15,222 nt of DNA from Opitutia bacterium UBA7876 (GCA_002500665.1 DLRY01000066.1:11955-27176), one strand, 5' to 3'. Positions 1 through 8,404 are shown, numbered from the stretch's first letter. A program made the numbers and translations. Notes: generated from the sequence alone by a model not told the origin.

Positions 1-684
1 GCTCAAGGACTCATAGCAGGCTCCAATGCCGCTCTCAAGTCTAAAGAACAAGATCCATTGCTTATCGGTAGGGAATGCGGGTACATAGGAGTCTTGATTG
101 ATGATCTTGTCACTAAAGGTACGAATGAACCTTACCGAATGTTCACCAGTAGGGCCGAGCACAGGCTGCTTTTTAATCACGGCAGTTCAGAAATCCGTTA
201 CCTGGAAAAACTTCGGCAGATACCTCTTGTATCGGCAAGCAGGCTTAAAGCCATTGAGAATAAGTCCGACCAGATCGAATCTGGCATCAAATTGCTTAAC
301 GAGGGTAGGGGGCCTGGCGGAGATACGTTCTCCGATCTTATTCGAAAAGGTGAGAAATCTTCCATCCTGCCCGAACGCTTTCATCAACTAGGTGAATCCG
401 CAAGGCACGAAATTCTCTACCGCGTAAAATATGAAGGTTATTTGCTTCGTGAAGTTCGTAACGTACACAAGCTCAATGAGTCCGAAAAAGTCAGAATCCC
501 CAAAGACTTTTGTTACGATGACATTCCCGGTCTTAAACGGGAATGTGCCGAAAAGCTTGCCTCGGTACGCCCCGAGACTCTCGCCCAGGCATCCAGAATA
601 TCGGGAGTAGACCCCTCTGCGATCAACGTTCTGATGATCCTCATTGAAAAACAAAGGTCACTCGGGGAGGCATCCCTTGACTGA
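1..684 (+). CDS. mnmG: tRNA uridine-5-carboxymethylaminomethyl modification enzyme MnmG (GidA), C-terminal part
   Basis: The frame is open from base 1, so the gene starts left of the window; 227 residues and a TGA stop are visible. MnmG is the FAD-dependent partner of MnmE that puts the (carboxymethyl)aminomethyl group on U34 of certain tRNAs in the cytoplasm. The visible part starts in the late FAD domain (AQGLIAGSNAA, then GYIGVLIDDLVTKGTNEPYR and MFTSRAEHRLL) and continues through the C-terminal helical domain that binds MnmE and tRNA. There, KYEGYLLRE, IPKDFCYDDIPGL and RPETLAQASRISGV are typical family blocks. The end looks intact. The gene overlaps trmB by 8 bases, so the two are probably cotranscribed and translationally coupled. 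The family assignment is very secure. Confidence 0.97.
   Translation, partial: AQGLIAGSNAALKSKEQDPLLIGRECGYIGVLIDDLVTKGTNEPYRMFTSRAEHRLLFNHGSSEIRYLEKLRQIPLVSASRLKAIENKSDQIESGIKLLNEGRGPGGDTFSDLIRKGEKSSILPERFHQLGESARHEILYRVKYEGYLLREVRNVHKLNESEKVRIPKDFCYDDIPGLKRECAEKLASVRPETLAQASRISGVDPSAINVLMILIEKQRSLGEASLD
664..670 (+). promoter_or_regulatory. Shine-Dalgarno of trmB (decides a TTG start)
   Basis: GGGGAGG ends 6 bases before the TTG at 677, near-ideal spacing, and lies inside the last codons of mnmG. It is the best SD match near any start in the left half of the window and fixes the trmB start. Confidence 0.7.
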
Positions 685-1285
685 TCCTTTTCTCCATAAT
701 TTCCCGACTAACGAGGAACGCAAGAGAAGGGTAGGGCGCTTCTTTGAAGATAGGCTCACCCCAGCCTTGACCGAACGTCAATTGGATTATTTTGATCTTG
801 AAATCGGTTGCGGACATGGCCATTGGCTCACTGAATTCTCCTTTGCTCATGATGAATCTATCTTTGTGGGCATTGACCTGATCACCAAGAGAATAGAAAA
901 GGCCAATGCCAAGATGGATAAACGCGGCCTCAATAACCTTTTATTCTACAAGGCCGAGGCCCGTGAATTCATAACGCACATACCCGAATCAACCAGGGTC
1001 AACAATACCTTCCTTATGTTTCCCGACCCCTGGCCCAAGCACAAACACCACAAAAGACGCTTGATCCAGCCATCTTTTCTCGAGCTTTTAGCCAAGAAAA
1101 CACGATCCACCGGTCACCTTTTCTTCAGGACCGATCATACCCCTTACTTTGAATGGACCTTGGAATTACTCGAGCAATCTTCATTTTGGCATCTCGTTGA
1201 TCAAACCATTCCCTTTGAGCACTCCAGTTATTTTCAGGATCTCCTTCCTGAATTCAATACCTGCTCGGCTTGCGTATCCCATTAG
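677..1285 (+). CDS. trmB: tRNA (guanine-N7-)-methyltransferase TrmB
   Basis: TrmB makes m7G46 in the variable loop of tRNAs using S-adenosylmethionine. From the chosen start the protein has 202 residues, close to the roughly 210-240 usual for the family. The SAM-binding motif I is LEIGCGHGHW (residues 41-50), followed by VGIDLITKRIEKA. The TrmB signature PDPWPKHKHHKRR lies at 116-128, and TDHTPYFEW near 152-160 is the usual C-terminal block. I chose the TTG at 677 because GGGGAGG (664-670) sits 6 bases in front of it. A TTG at 644 in the same frame would add 11 residues but has no ribosome binding site. The gene begins inside the mnmG end, which supports coupling. The rare TTG start with a strong Shine-Dalgarno contrasts with the SD-poor atp genes downstream. 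Confidence 0.95.
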   Translation: MTDPFLHNFPTNEERKRRVGRFFEDRLTPALTERQLDYFDLEIGCGHGHWLTEFSFAHDESIFVGIDLITKRIEKANAKMDKRGLNNLLFYKAEAREFITHIPESTRVNNTFLMFPDPWPKHKHHKRRLIQPSFLELLAKKTRSTGHLFFRTDHTPYFEWTLELLEQSSFWHLVDQTIPFEHSSYFQDLLPEFNTCSACVSH

Positions 1286-1426
1286 CCCGACTTATTGATT
1301 CTAGCTTTTTTTAATGCCCCCGCTATTCATAAGAAGAGGGTTCCCGCCTAATCATTCGCCCCTAGCCGAGCATTTTCATGCATTTTTTCATAAAAACCGT
1401 GTTGACCTCGACTTAATCAAAACTTA

Positions 1427-2332
1427 TTGAGATTCTTTGAATTGAAAAAACTCCTTCTTTTACTTTTTTACCTAATCTCCGCATTCTCCTTGAACGCCTC
1501 CGAAGGTGTCCATCAGTCAGCTGAAAAGATCGGAGACATACTTGGTTTTCCCATAACCAACTCAATGGTCACTAGTTGGGTAGTATCACTAGTCCTAATT
1601 CTCATTATTCGCCTTACGGTAGGAAAGGCAAAGCTCATACCAGGCAAAGGGCAGTTAGTCATCGAATCCGTCATAGACTCCATCCGCTCCATCATCGAGC
1701 CTATTGTCGGCAAGCGGGTCTTCTTCGCATCCTTTTGGCTGCTTAGCGGGCTTTTCTTCTTCATCCTCATCAACAATTTGAGTGGGCTTCTTCCCGGCGT
1801 CGGTACAATAGGTACCGGCTACTACGACGATGACGGACATTTCCACCTAAACCACTACTTCATCCGTCCTGGTAACGCTGACCTCAACATGACACTCGCT
1901 CTGGCCCTTGTGGCTAATGCGGTCTGGGCCTACATCGTTCTAAGGCACGAAAAGTTAGGCCACATCGCCCATCATGTATTCGGTCCAAAAGCCACCAAGA
2001 AGGATGTCGGGCCTTTTTTCATTCCCTTAGCCATACTTTTCCTTGCAGTTGGATTAATCGAGGTCGTTTCCATCATGTTCCGACCGGTTTCCCTCACCTT
2101 TAGGCTTTTCGGCAACGTATTTGGTGGGGAAAGCCTTCTTCACAGCATGTTCGAACTCGGCAACATACTTGGCTTGCACGAAACCGTCACCAAGGTCATG
2201 GCCTGTTTTGTGCCAGTTCCCTTTTATTTCATGGAGGTTCTGATCGGTTTTGTCCAAGCCCTCGTCTTCATGCTTCTTGTTGCCGTATACATAGGTCTTT
2301 TCACTAACCATGAGGAGGGCAAGGATCACTAG
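1427..2332 (+). CDS. atpB: F-type ATP synthase subunit a (AtpB)
   Basis: Subunit a of the membrane Fo sector forms the two ion half-channels beside the c ring. The protein has 301 residues if translation starts at the TTG at 1427. A TTG at 1442 in frame is equally possible; neither has a Shine-Dalgarno and there is no ATG choice. The N-terminus looks like a cleavable signal peptide (a leucine-rich stretch, then SLNASEG). About five membrane segments follow. The essential arginine is R226 in RPVSLTFRLFGN (E. coli R210), and RPGNADLNMTLALAL is another family block. Between the second and third segments is a periplasmic loop rich in Asp and His (YYDDDGHFHLNH). It is first in the atp operon, 141 bases after trmB, and no atpI precedes it. 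Its base composition is clearly more AT-rich than that of the F1 genes. Confidence 0.96.
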   Translation: MRFFELKKLLLLLFYLISAFSLNASEGVHQSAEKIGDILGFPITNSMVTSWVVSLVLILIIRLTVGKAKLIPGKGQLVIESVIDSIRSIIEPIVGKRVFFASFWLLSGLFFFILINNLSGLLPGVGTIGTGYYDDDGHFHLNHYFIRPGNADLNMTLALALVANAVWAYIVLRHEKLGHIAHHVFGPKATKKDVGPFFIPLAILFLAVGLIEVVSIMFRPVSLTFRLFGNVFGGESLLHSMFELGNILGLHETVTKVMACFVPVPFYFMEVLIGFVQALVFMLLVAVYIGLFTNHEEGKDH

Positions 2333-2339
2333 ATATTTC

Positions 2340-2397
2340 GGTCTACTCGTTCACGTACGTGTGACCAAAACCAAATGTTAACAAAATTAAAAATAAA
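2340..2397 (+). promoter_or_regulatory. AU-rich atpE leader with palindrome and shared 11-mer
   Basis: The 65-base gap before atpE contains the perfect 10-base palindrome CACGTACGTG (2352-2361). The motif GTGACCAAAAC (2361-2371) recurs before atpF. A final stretch of about 26 bases is almost only A and T up to the ATG, with no Shine-Dalgarno. In E. coli a U/A-rich, unstructured leader drives high atpE translation to supply about ten c subunits per enzyme. A similar enhancer role here is inference. Confidence 0.4.
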
Positions 2398-2610
2398 ATG
2401 ATTGAAATACTTGCACAATCACCCGATCTCTACAAACCCATTCAAGCCGGTCTCGGATGCATCGGAGCCGCTATTGGCGTTGGCCTCGTGGGAATGAAGG
2501 GAGCCGAAGCAGTTGGTCGCAACCCTGATGCGTCTACTCAGATATTGGTTCAGTCCATCATCGGTATGGCCCTTGCAGAGGCTGTTGCATTCTACGCGCT
2601 TTTTCTGTAG
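2398..2610 (+). CDS. atpE: F-type ATP synthase subunit c (AtpE), short form
   Basis: Subunit c forms the rotating ring of Fo; each copy is a membrane helical hairpin carrying one ion-binding carboxylate. The 70 residues show a glycine-rich helix 1 (about 14-36), the polar loop GRNPDAS with R41, N42 and P43 at the same positions as in E. coli, and helix 2 with the carboxylate E61 in GMALAEAVAFYALFL. E61 is followed by Ala-Val, and the residue aligning with the Na+-site glutamine of Ilyobacter c is V28, so H+ coupling is likely. The protein stops only 9 residues after E61, whereas E. coli has 18 more and Na+ types more still. The outer helix is therefore short. Neither frame after the TAG restores a hydrophobic tail, so a simple frameshift does not explain this. 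No Shine-Dalgarno is visible. Confidence 0.96.
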   Translation: MIEILAQSPDLYKPIQAGLGCIGAAIGVGLVGMKGAEAVGRNPDASTQILVQSIIGMALAEAVAFYALFL

Positions 2611-2619
2611 CCCGCCCAC

Positions 2620-2640
2620 CTCGGTCCGAGTGACCAAAAC
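2620..2640 (+). repeat. Inverted repeat plus second copy of GTGACCAAAAC before atpF
   Basis: The 42-base gap between atpE and atpF holds the near-palindrome CTCGGTCCGAG (2620-2630). GTGACCAAAAC (2630-2640) is identical over 11 bases to the copy at 2361-2371 before atpE. GGTC (2623-2626) and GACC (2632-2635) could also pair around a 5-base loop. The element could be an RNA processing or translation-control site bracketing atpE; the function is inferred only from position. Confidence 0.45.
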
Positions 2641-2652
2641 AATTGCATTGAG

Positions 2653-3204
2653 ATGATGATTCACCTTGCCAGTATAGCACAGGACCTGCAGGACAAAGGT
2701 CAGCAGATCGCAGAGCAGTTTGGCGTCAACACTCCCATGCTCGTTGCGCAGATCATAAACTTCACCCTTGTAGCCGTTATTCTTTACAAATTCGGCTTCA
2801 AGGGCATTCTCTCGCGTATCGAGGAAAGGGAGAAGCAGATCTCCGACTCTCTTAAGCAGGCAGAGAAGATCAAGCTCGAGCTGGAGGAAACCGAGCGCAA
2901 GCAGCAGGAAACACTCAAGGAAGCTGGTCTCGAGGCGAAAAAGACCGTATCCGTTGCTCAAGAGCAGGCAAAGTCCCTCGTCGAGGCGAGGACTGAGGAG
3001 GCCCGCAAGCAGGCTGAGGAGATTATCGAGAAGGCGAAGGCCACCTCGGAAATTGAAAGGCAACGCGTCCTCACCGAGGCCCGTGACGAGATCGCCTCGC
3101 TCGTCGTCCTTGCCACCAGTAAGGTTCTTCAGCGCGAGCTCAGCGACGATGAAAAATCTCGTTTTTCCACATCTGCCGCCCGCGAGATCGACCTCTCCAA
3201 CTGA
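2653..3204 (+). CDS. atpF: F-type ATP synthase subunit b (AtpF)
   Basis: Subunit b is the peripheral stalk, anchored by one membrane helix and reaching up to delta and alpha. The 183 residues have a short N-terminal part and the family block FGVNTPMLVAQIINFTLVAV, which includes the membrane span (about residues 29-47). A long charged coiled coil follows (IEEREKQISDSLKQAEKIK through roughly residue 150), and the C-terminal dimer/delta-binding end has VLQRELSDDEKSRF. Two adjacent ATGs (2653, 2656) could both serve as start, and no good Shine-Dalgarno precedes either. It lies 42 bases after atpE and 15 before atpH. No second b-type gene is present, so the stalk is probably a homodimer. From about this gene onward the DNA becomes markedly GC-richer. 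Confidence 0.95.
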   Translation: MMIHLASIAQDLQDKGQQIAEQFGVNTPMLVAQIINFTLVAVILYKFGFKGILSRIEEREKQISDSLKQAEKIKLELEETERKQQETLKEAGLEAKKTVSVAQEQAKSLVEARTEEARKQAEEIIEKAKATSEIERQRVLTEARDEIASLVVLATSKVLQRELSDDEKSRFSTSAAREIDLSN

Positions 3205-3219
3205 TTACGGCTCATCCCC

Positions 3220-3618
3220 ATGCCCAGCTCAGATAAAACGAGAAAGGCAGCCAAGGGGCTGCTTGGCCTATCTCTCGACCAGGAGGGGAGGGTGGACGAA
3301 CAGAAGGTTCGTTCCATCCTCGATTCTCTTCGCGAGGAACCTCCTCCGCATCATCGCTCCATCCTCGAGCACTACCACGAGGAGGTCCAGCGACGGATTC
3401 TTTCCTACGAGGGAGAACTTCAGATTGTCGAGGGCAGTGCGGACGAGGCCCCTCAACTGCTGGAGCAAAAAATCAAGGACACGGATGGCCCCGGGTCAGC
3501 CCTCCATACTACCGCAAACCCCAAACTCATCGCCGGAATAAGGCTCCGTATCGGCGACGACGTCTACGAGAACTCCATCGATCAAATGCTCGAGAATCTT
3601 CGTAAGACGATTTCATAA
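3220..3618 (+). CDS. atpH: F-type ATP synthase subunit delta (AtpH), short form
   Basis: Delta (the OSCP counterpart) caps F1 and links it to the b stalk. The C-terminal family block is clear (NPKLIAGIRLRIGDDVYENS, then IDQMLENLRKTIS), as is the position between b and alpha. The protein has only 132 residues against about 175-180 usual. The stop codon of atpF is in the same frame six codons upstream of the ATG, so no longer start is possible. Compared with the family, helix 1 (TRKAAKGLLGLSLDQEG) and the last helices of the N-terminal bundle (HHRSILEHYHEEVQRRIL) seem present. The missing 45 or so residues therefore appear to come from the middle of the six-helix bundle. That placement is inference from memory of the family. 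No Shine-Dalgarno is visible. Confidence 0.88.
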   Translation: MPSSDKTRKAAKGLLGLSLDQEGRVDEQKVRSILDSLREEPPPHHRSILEHYHEEVQRRILSYEGELQIVEGSADEAPQLLEQKIKDTDGPGSALHTTANPKLIAGIRLRIGDDVYENSIDQMLENLRKTIS

Positions 3619-3633
3619 ATTCAAAAAAAACCA

Positions 3634-5166
3634 ATGAGTTCCATAACCGAATTAATTCGCAAGGAGATCGAAAACCTCTCCACGGAGGCAACTAAGACCA
3701 ACGTCGGCACCATCACAGCCCTCGCGGACGGGGTAGCCAAGGTAGAGGGGCTTTCGAAAGTCATGTTCAACGAGATGGTCGAGTTTCCCAACGATGTCCT
3801 GGGGATCGCCCTCAACCTCGAGGAGGATGGCGTAGGATGCGTCATCCTGGGTGATACCAGTTCCCTCAAGGAAGGGGACGAGGCCAAGACTACCGGGAAA
3901 CTTCTCTCCGTAGACGTCGGGATGGAACTTCTCGGTCGCGTAGTAGACGCCGTAGGCCGCCCAATCGACGGGAAAGGTCCGCTCAATGCAAGTGAGACCT
4001 ATCCGGTCGAACGGATAGCCCCCGGAATCATCCCCCGAAAATCCGTCGACCAGCCACTCCAGACCGGCATCATGGCGGTAGACTCCATGATTCCCATTGG
4101 CCGGGGCCAGCGGGAGCTCATTATCGGTGACCGTTCCACGGGCAAGACCACCATCGCTATCGATACCATCATCAACCAAGCCAAGATCAACAAGCAAGGC
4201 GAGGAATCGGGCGATCCCGACTTCCGACCGGTTTACTGCATTTACGTAGCCGTGGGCCAGAAGAACTCGAACATCGCCCGGACAATCAAGGTGCTCGAGG
4301 AAACCGGAGCCATCGACTACGTCACAATTGTCTCCGCCCCAGCCGCGGACAACCCCGCCAACCAATATCTGGCCCCCTACGCAGGCTGCGCCATCGGAGA
4401 ATGGTTCATGCAAAACGGCAAGGACGCCCTCATCGTGTACGATGATCTCTCCAAGCACGCCGTGGCCTATCGTCAAATTTCCCTCATCCTCAAGCGGCCC
4501 TCCGGGCGCGAGGCTTACCCCGGAGACGTCTTTTACCTGCACTCCCGCCTTCTTGAAAGATCGGCCCGCCTCAACGAGGAAAACGGAAACGGTTCCTTGA
4601 CCGCCCTGCCCATCATCGAAACCCAGATGGGAGACGTTTCCGGATACATCCCGACCAACGTCATTTCCATCACCGACGGGCAGATATTCCTTGAGACCGA
4701 CCTGTTCAACAAGGGCATCAGGCCGGCCGTCTCGGTTGGTTTGTCGGTTTCGCGAGTTGGCTCGGCCGCCCAAATCAAGGCTTATAAAAAGGTTGCGGGC
4801 AAGGTTAAGCTCGAGCTCGCCCAATTCCGGGAACTGGCCGCCTTCTCCCAGTTCGAGTCCGACCTTGACGCTTCCACCAAGGCCCGCCTCGACCGAGGCG
4901 CCCGAATCGTTGAAATGTTCAAGCAGGGTGCCTACAACCCCGTACCAGTCGAGGAGCAGACCGCCGTCATGTGGGCCATGCAGAATGACTTTTTCGACAG
5001 TATCCCCGTCAATCGGATTTCCGAGGCGGTGGAGAGTCTCAAGGAGTTCCTCGCCACCCAAGGCAAGGAGGCCTGCGACGAGATCTACAAGAGCGGCAAA
5101 CTGGAGGAGGAGACCGAGCAGAAACTCAAGTCCTCCATCGAGAGCTGGAAGGGCACCTTTGCTTGA
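3634..5166 (+). CDS. atpA: F-type ATP synthase subunit alpha (AtpA)
   Basis: Alpha is the regulatory nucleotide-binding subunit of the F1 hexamer. At 510 residues it has standard length. The P-loop is GDRSTGKT (165-172; Ser replaces the frequent Gln), Walker B is ALIVYDD with D270/D271, and the arginine finger that completes the beta catalytic site is R374 in LSVSRVGSAAQ. GREAYPGDVFYLHSRLLERS and the C-terminal helical domain are typical. The start at ATG 3634 follows an A-rich stretch and no Shine-Dalgarno; it is 15 bases after atpH. A long open frame on the opposite strand inside this gene is a consequence of its codon bias. Confidence 0.98.
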   Translation: MSSITELIRKEIENLSTEATKTNVGTITALADGVAKVEGLSKVMFNEMVEFPNDVLGIALNLEEDGVGCVILGDTSSLKEGDEAKTTGKLLSVDVGMELLGRVVDAVGRPIDGKGPLNASETYPVERIAPGIIPRKSVDQPLQTGIMAVDSMIPIGRGQRELIIGDRSTGKTTIAIDTIINQAKINKQGEESGDPDFRPVYCIYVAVGQKNSNIARTIKVLEETGAIDYVTIVSAPAADNPANQYLAPYAGCAIGEWFMQNGKDALIVYDDLSKHAVAYRQISLILKRPSGREAYPGDVFYLHSRLLERSARLNEENGNGSLTALPIIETQMGDVSGYIPTNVISITDGQIFLETDLFNKGIRPAVSVGLSVSRVGSAAQIKAYKKVAGKVKLELAQFRELAAFSQFESDLDASTKARLDRGARIVEMFKQGAYNPVPVEEQTAVMWAMQNDFFDSIPVNRISEAVESLKEFLATQGKEACDEIYKSGKLEEETEQKLKSSIESWKGTFA

Positions 5167-5175
5167 TCGCTAGGA

Positions 5176-5192
5176 TTTTCCCTTAAGGAAAA
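5176..5192 (+). promoter_or_regulatory. Hairpin covering the atpG ribosome binding site
   Basis: TTTTCC (5176-5181) and GGAAAA (5187-5192) can pair around the loop CTTAA. The 3' arm contains most of the candidate Shine-Dalgarno AAGGAA and the A of the atpG start codon. The stem is only six pairs, four of them A-U, so it would be easily melted by ribosomes finishing atpA 10 bases upstream. It could couple gamma synthesis to alpha synthesis; this is an inference. Confidence 0.35.
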
Positions 5193-6067
5193 TGGCCAAC
5201 ACCAGAGATATCCGGATCAGGATCAAGGGCGTCAAGAATACGCGCCAGATCACCCGCGCCATGCAGATGGTCGCCACCTCGAAAATGAAGAAGGCCCAGG
5301 AGAGCGCCAAGGCCGGCAGGCCCTATGCCCTTCTGCTGGCCGACGTAATCGTTTCCATTGCCGATGAGTTCGAGGAGGTCACGCAGTCCTATTTCGCTCA
5401 GCGTCCGGTCAAGCACCGCGGAATTCTCGTCATCGGAACGGACAAGGGGCTTTGCGGAGCTCTCAATTCCAACCTTTTCAGGGAACTGGGCGACGTCGAT
5501 TCCTCCGCCAAGTTCGTATCCGTGGGCAAGCGGGCCACCCAGTACCTTTCCCGAGCCCGGAAGGATCTACTGGCCGACTTCTCACTCCCCGACAAGCCCA
5601 CCTTCTCCGACATCCGCAACATCGTGGAGTTTCTTCTGAACAGCTACGAGGAGGGCAGAATCGACACCATTGAGGTGCTCTACACCAGTTTCATCAATAC
5701 CCTGCGCCAAGAACCCGAGCTGATCAGGCTTTTCCCCCTCAATGACCTGGACGCCATGACCGAGAAGCTTCACGAAAGGTTCGGAGTGACCGATCACGTC
5801 GCTCCCAAGGATACCCGTGAAATCCTTTTCGAAGACAGGGATGCCGTTTTGTCCGAGTTGGCCAGCCTCTACCTCAAGCAGGAAATCTTCCAGCTCGTTC
5901 TCGAGTCACTCGCCTCCGAGCACAGCGCCCGCATGGTAGCCATGAAAACAGCCACCGACAACGCGGGTAACCTCATCGACGACCTCACTCTCCAATATAA
6001 CCGGGCCAGACAAGCGGCCATCACCCAGGAAATTCTTGAAATCTCGGCAGCGGCCTTCTCCGAATAG
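5192..6067 (+). CDS. atpG: F-type ATP synthase subunit gamma (AtpG)
   Basis: Gamma is the central rotating shaft inside the alpha/beta hexamer. The 291 residues match the family length. The N-terminal coiled-coil helix has the signature IRIRIKGVKNTRQITRAMQM followed by VATSKMKKAQ. The Rossmann-like middle domain shows GILVIGTDKGLCGALNSNLF, and the C-terminal helix contains the family block MVAMKTATDNAGNLIDDLTL and QAAITQEILEISAAA. It lies 25 bases after atpA and 20 before atpD. The only candidate Shine-Dalgarno (AAGGAA) almost touches the ATG and is part of a small hairpin. No insertions of the chloroplast redox type are seen. Confidence 0.97.
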   Translation: MANTRDIRIRIKGVKNTRQITRAMQMVATSKMKKAQESAKAGRPYALLLADVIVSIADEFEEVTQSYFAQRPVKHRGILVIGTDKGLCGALNSNLFRELGDVDSSAKFVSVGKRATQYLSRARKDLLADFSLPDKPTFSDIRNIVEFLLNSYEEGRIDTIEVLYTSFINTLRQEPELIRLFPLNDLDAMTEKLHERFGVTDHVAPKDTREILFEDRDAVLSELASLYLKQEIFQLVLESLASEHSARMVAMKTATDNAGNLIDDLTLQYNRARQAAITQEILEISAAAFSE

Positions 6068-6087
6068 ATTCCCTCAAACCTTTCACC

Positions 6088-7524
<1,437 letters not shown>

Positions 7525-7531
7525 ACCCAAG

Positions 7532-7954
7532 ATGCCCGACTCAAAAGTAAGGCTTGAGATCGTCACCCCGGATAGCACCGTCTATTCGGAAATCGTCGAG
7601 CACGTCGTGGTGCCGACGGCGAACGGCAAGATCGATCTTTGGCAGCGTCATGCCCCCCTCATCGACCGTTTGGAACCTGCCGACGTAAAGATCGTGAAGG
7701 ACGGAAAGACCGAGTACCTTGCGGTAAGCTCCGGGTTCGTGGAAGTATACGCCGAAAAGGTTTCCATCATTACCGACCAAGCGATCATGATCGATGAAGA
7801 TGACCAGGAAAAGATCGACGAAGCCGTCAAGCGAGCCGAAGAAGCCCTCGACGAGGGGAGAAAAAGCAACATCGACGAGGCCCAGATGCAACTGCTAGAG
7901 GCAGCCGCGAAATACGAGAGAGCCCGCAAACTTGCCAAGGGCAAGTCTACTTAG
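7532..7954 (+). CDS. atpC: F-type ATP synthase subunit epsilon (AtpC)
   Basis: Epsilon binds gamma and the c ring and can inhibit ATP hydrolysis. The 140 residues have the N-terminal beta-sandwich (VRLEIVTPDSTVYSEIVEHV, then VVPTANGKI, HAPLI, YLAVSSGFVEV and VSIITDQAI) and a C-terminal helical hairpin rich in Glu and Lys (about residues 88-136). The loop before HAPLI is DLWQR, while most relatives have a GILPG-like turn, so this segment is divergent. It begins 7 bases after atpD stops, without a Shine-Dalgarno, which suggests coupled translation. Identification rests on the sandwich motifs and the terminal operon position. Confidence 0.95.
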   Translation: MPDSKVRLEIVTPDSTVYSEIVEHVVVPTANGKIDLWQRHAPLIDRLEPADVKIVKDGKTEYLAVSSGFVEVYAEKVSIITDQAIMIDEDDQEKIDEAVKRAEEALDEGRKSNIDEAQMQLLEAAAKYERARKLAKGKST

Positions 7955-7989
7955 CAAATACCCTTACTTCCATTTACGGTCCCTTGGAC

Positions 7990-8295
7990 ATGCCTGAAAA
8001 ACCGAAGGTCCTGGGCTGGTTCAAGGTCTTCTGCGGGTTCATGGGGCTGTTCCATCTGCTCCTCGTTCCCCTTCCTCTTGTTCTTTTTAATCAGCCCGGG
8101 CTCGACTTCTCCCCCGATGAGCGGTTCGAAGTGCTCTGTCTGAGCGCAATCTCGCTCCCCCTGTCTTTGCTCTTCTGGTTTGGCATCGTCTGGGACTACA
8201 AGCCTTGGCACTGGATATACGGCATCGTCCTGATTGGCCTGACCCTTACCAGTTGCTGCTGTTTCCCCGTTTCCATCCCTCTGCTCATTTGCTGA
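7990..8295 (+). CDS. Unknown small membrane protein downstream of atpC
   Basis: I do not recognise this protein. The start at ATG 7990 gives 101 residues; a TTG two codons earlier is possible, and no clear Shine-Dalgarno helps. Three hydrophobic segments are visible at about 8-34, 47-67 and 74-100. Two aromatic/tryptophan-rich edges (FWFGIVWDY, KPWHWIYG) border a short cytoplasmic or periplasmic turn, and there is a Cys triplet at 89-91. The N-terminus MPEKPKVLGWFKVF is basic and probably cytoplasmic. It starts 35 bases after atpC on the same strand with no terminator between, so cotranscription with the ATP synthase is likely. A role in Fo assembly (atpI is absent from the front of the operon) is possible but unsupported by similarity. 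Confidence 0.7.
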   Translation: MPEKPKVLGWFKVFCGFMGLFHLLLVPLPLVLFNQPGLDFSPDERFEVLCLSAISLPLSLLFWFGIVWDYKPWHWIYGIVLIGLTLTSCCCFPVSIPLLIC

Positions 8296-8404
8296 CTCAA
8301 GCCCGAGGTAAAGGCGCACTTCAACCGCTAACCGCTGTTCACGTTTCCCGGCAAGATGCCTCGAAGGGAAGCGAACAGGCCTGCCTTTTGATTTTCAGGT
8401 GTGG

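Noticed and set aside
1262..1312. Terminator after trmB formed by GGCT/AGCC and the TTTTTTT run at 1305-1312
   Set aside because: The stem is four pairs with a bulge, overlaps the stop codon and ends well over ten bases before the T-run, which does not fit an intrinsic terminator.
1402..1430. Promoter for the atp operon: TTGACC with TATTGA 17 bases later
   Set aside because: Transcription would begin at or after the first possible atpB start codon, leaving almost no leader; the -10 match is weak. The operon promoter may lie further upstream or reading may continue from trmB.
3652..5061. Long open frame on the minus strand inside atpA (and a similar one at 6292-7578 inside atpD)
   Set aside because: They mirror strongly expressed, GC-rich genes with biased codons. 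The translations are low-complexity (Gly/Val/Asp/Leu-rich) and show no family motifs.
8296..8404. Terminator in the convergent spacer between the small membrane protein and the leucine-rich repeat gene
   Set aside because: Only short elements are seen (CAGGCCTG with almost no loop, TTCCC/GGGAA with a bulge), none with a proper stem and T-run.
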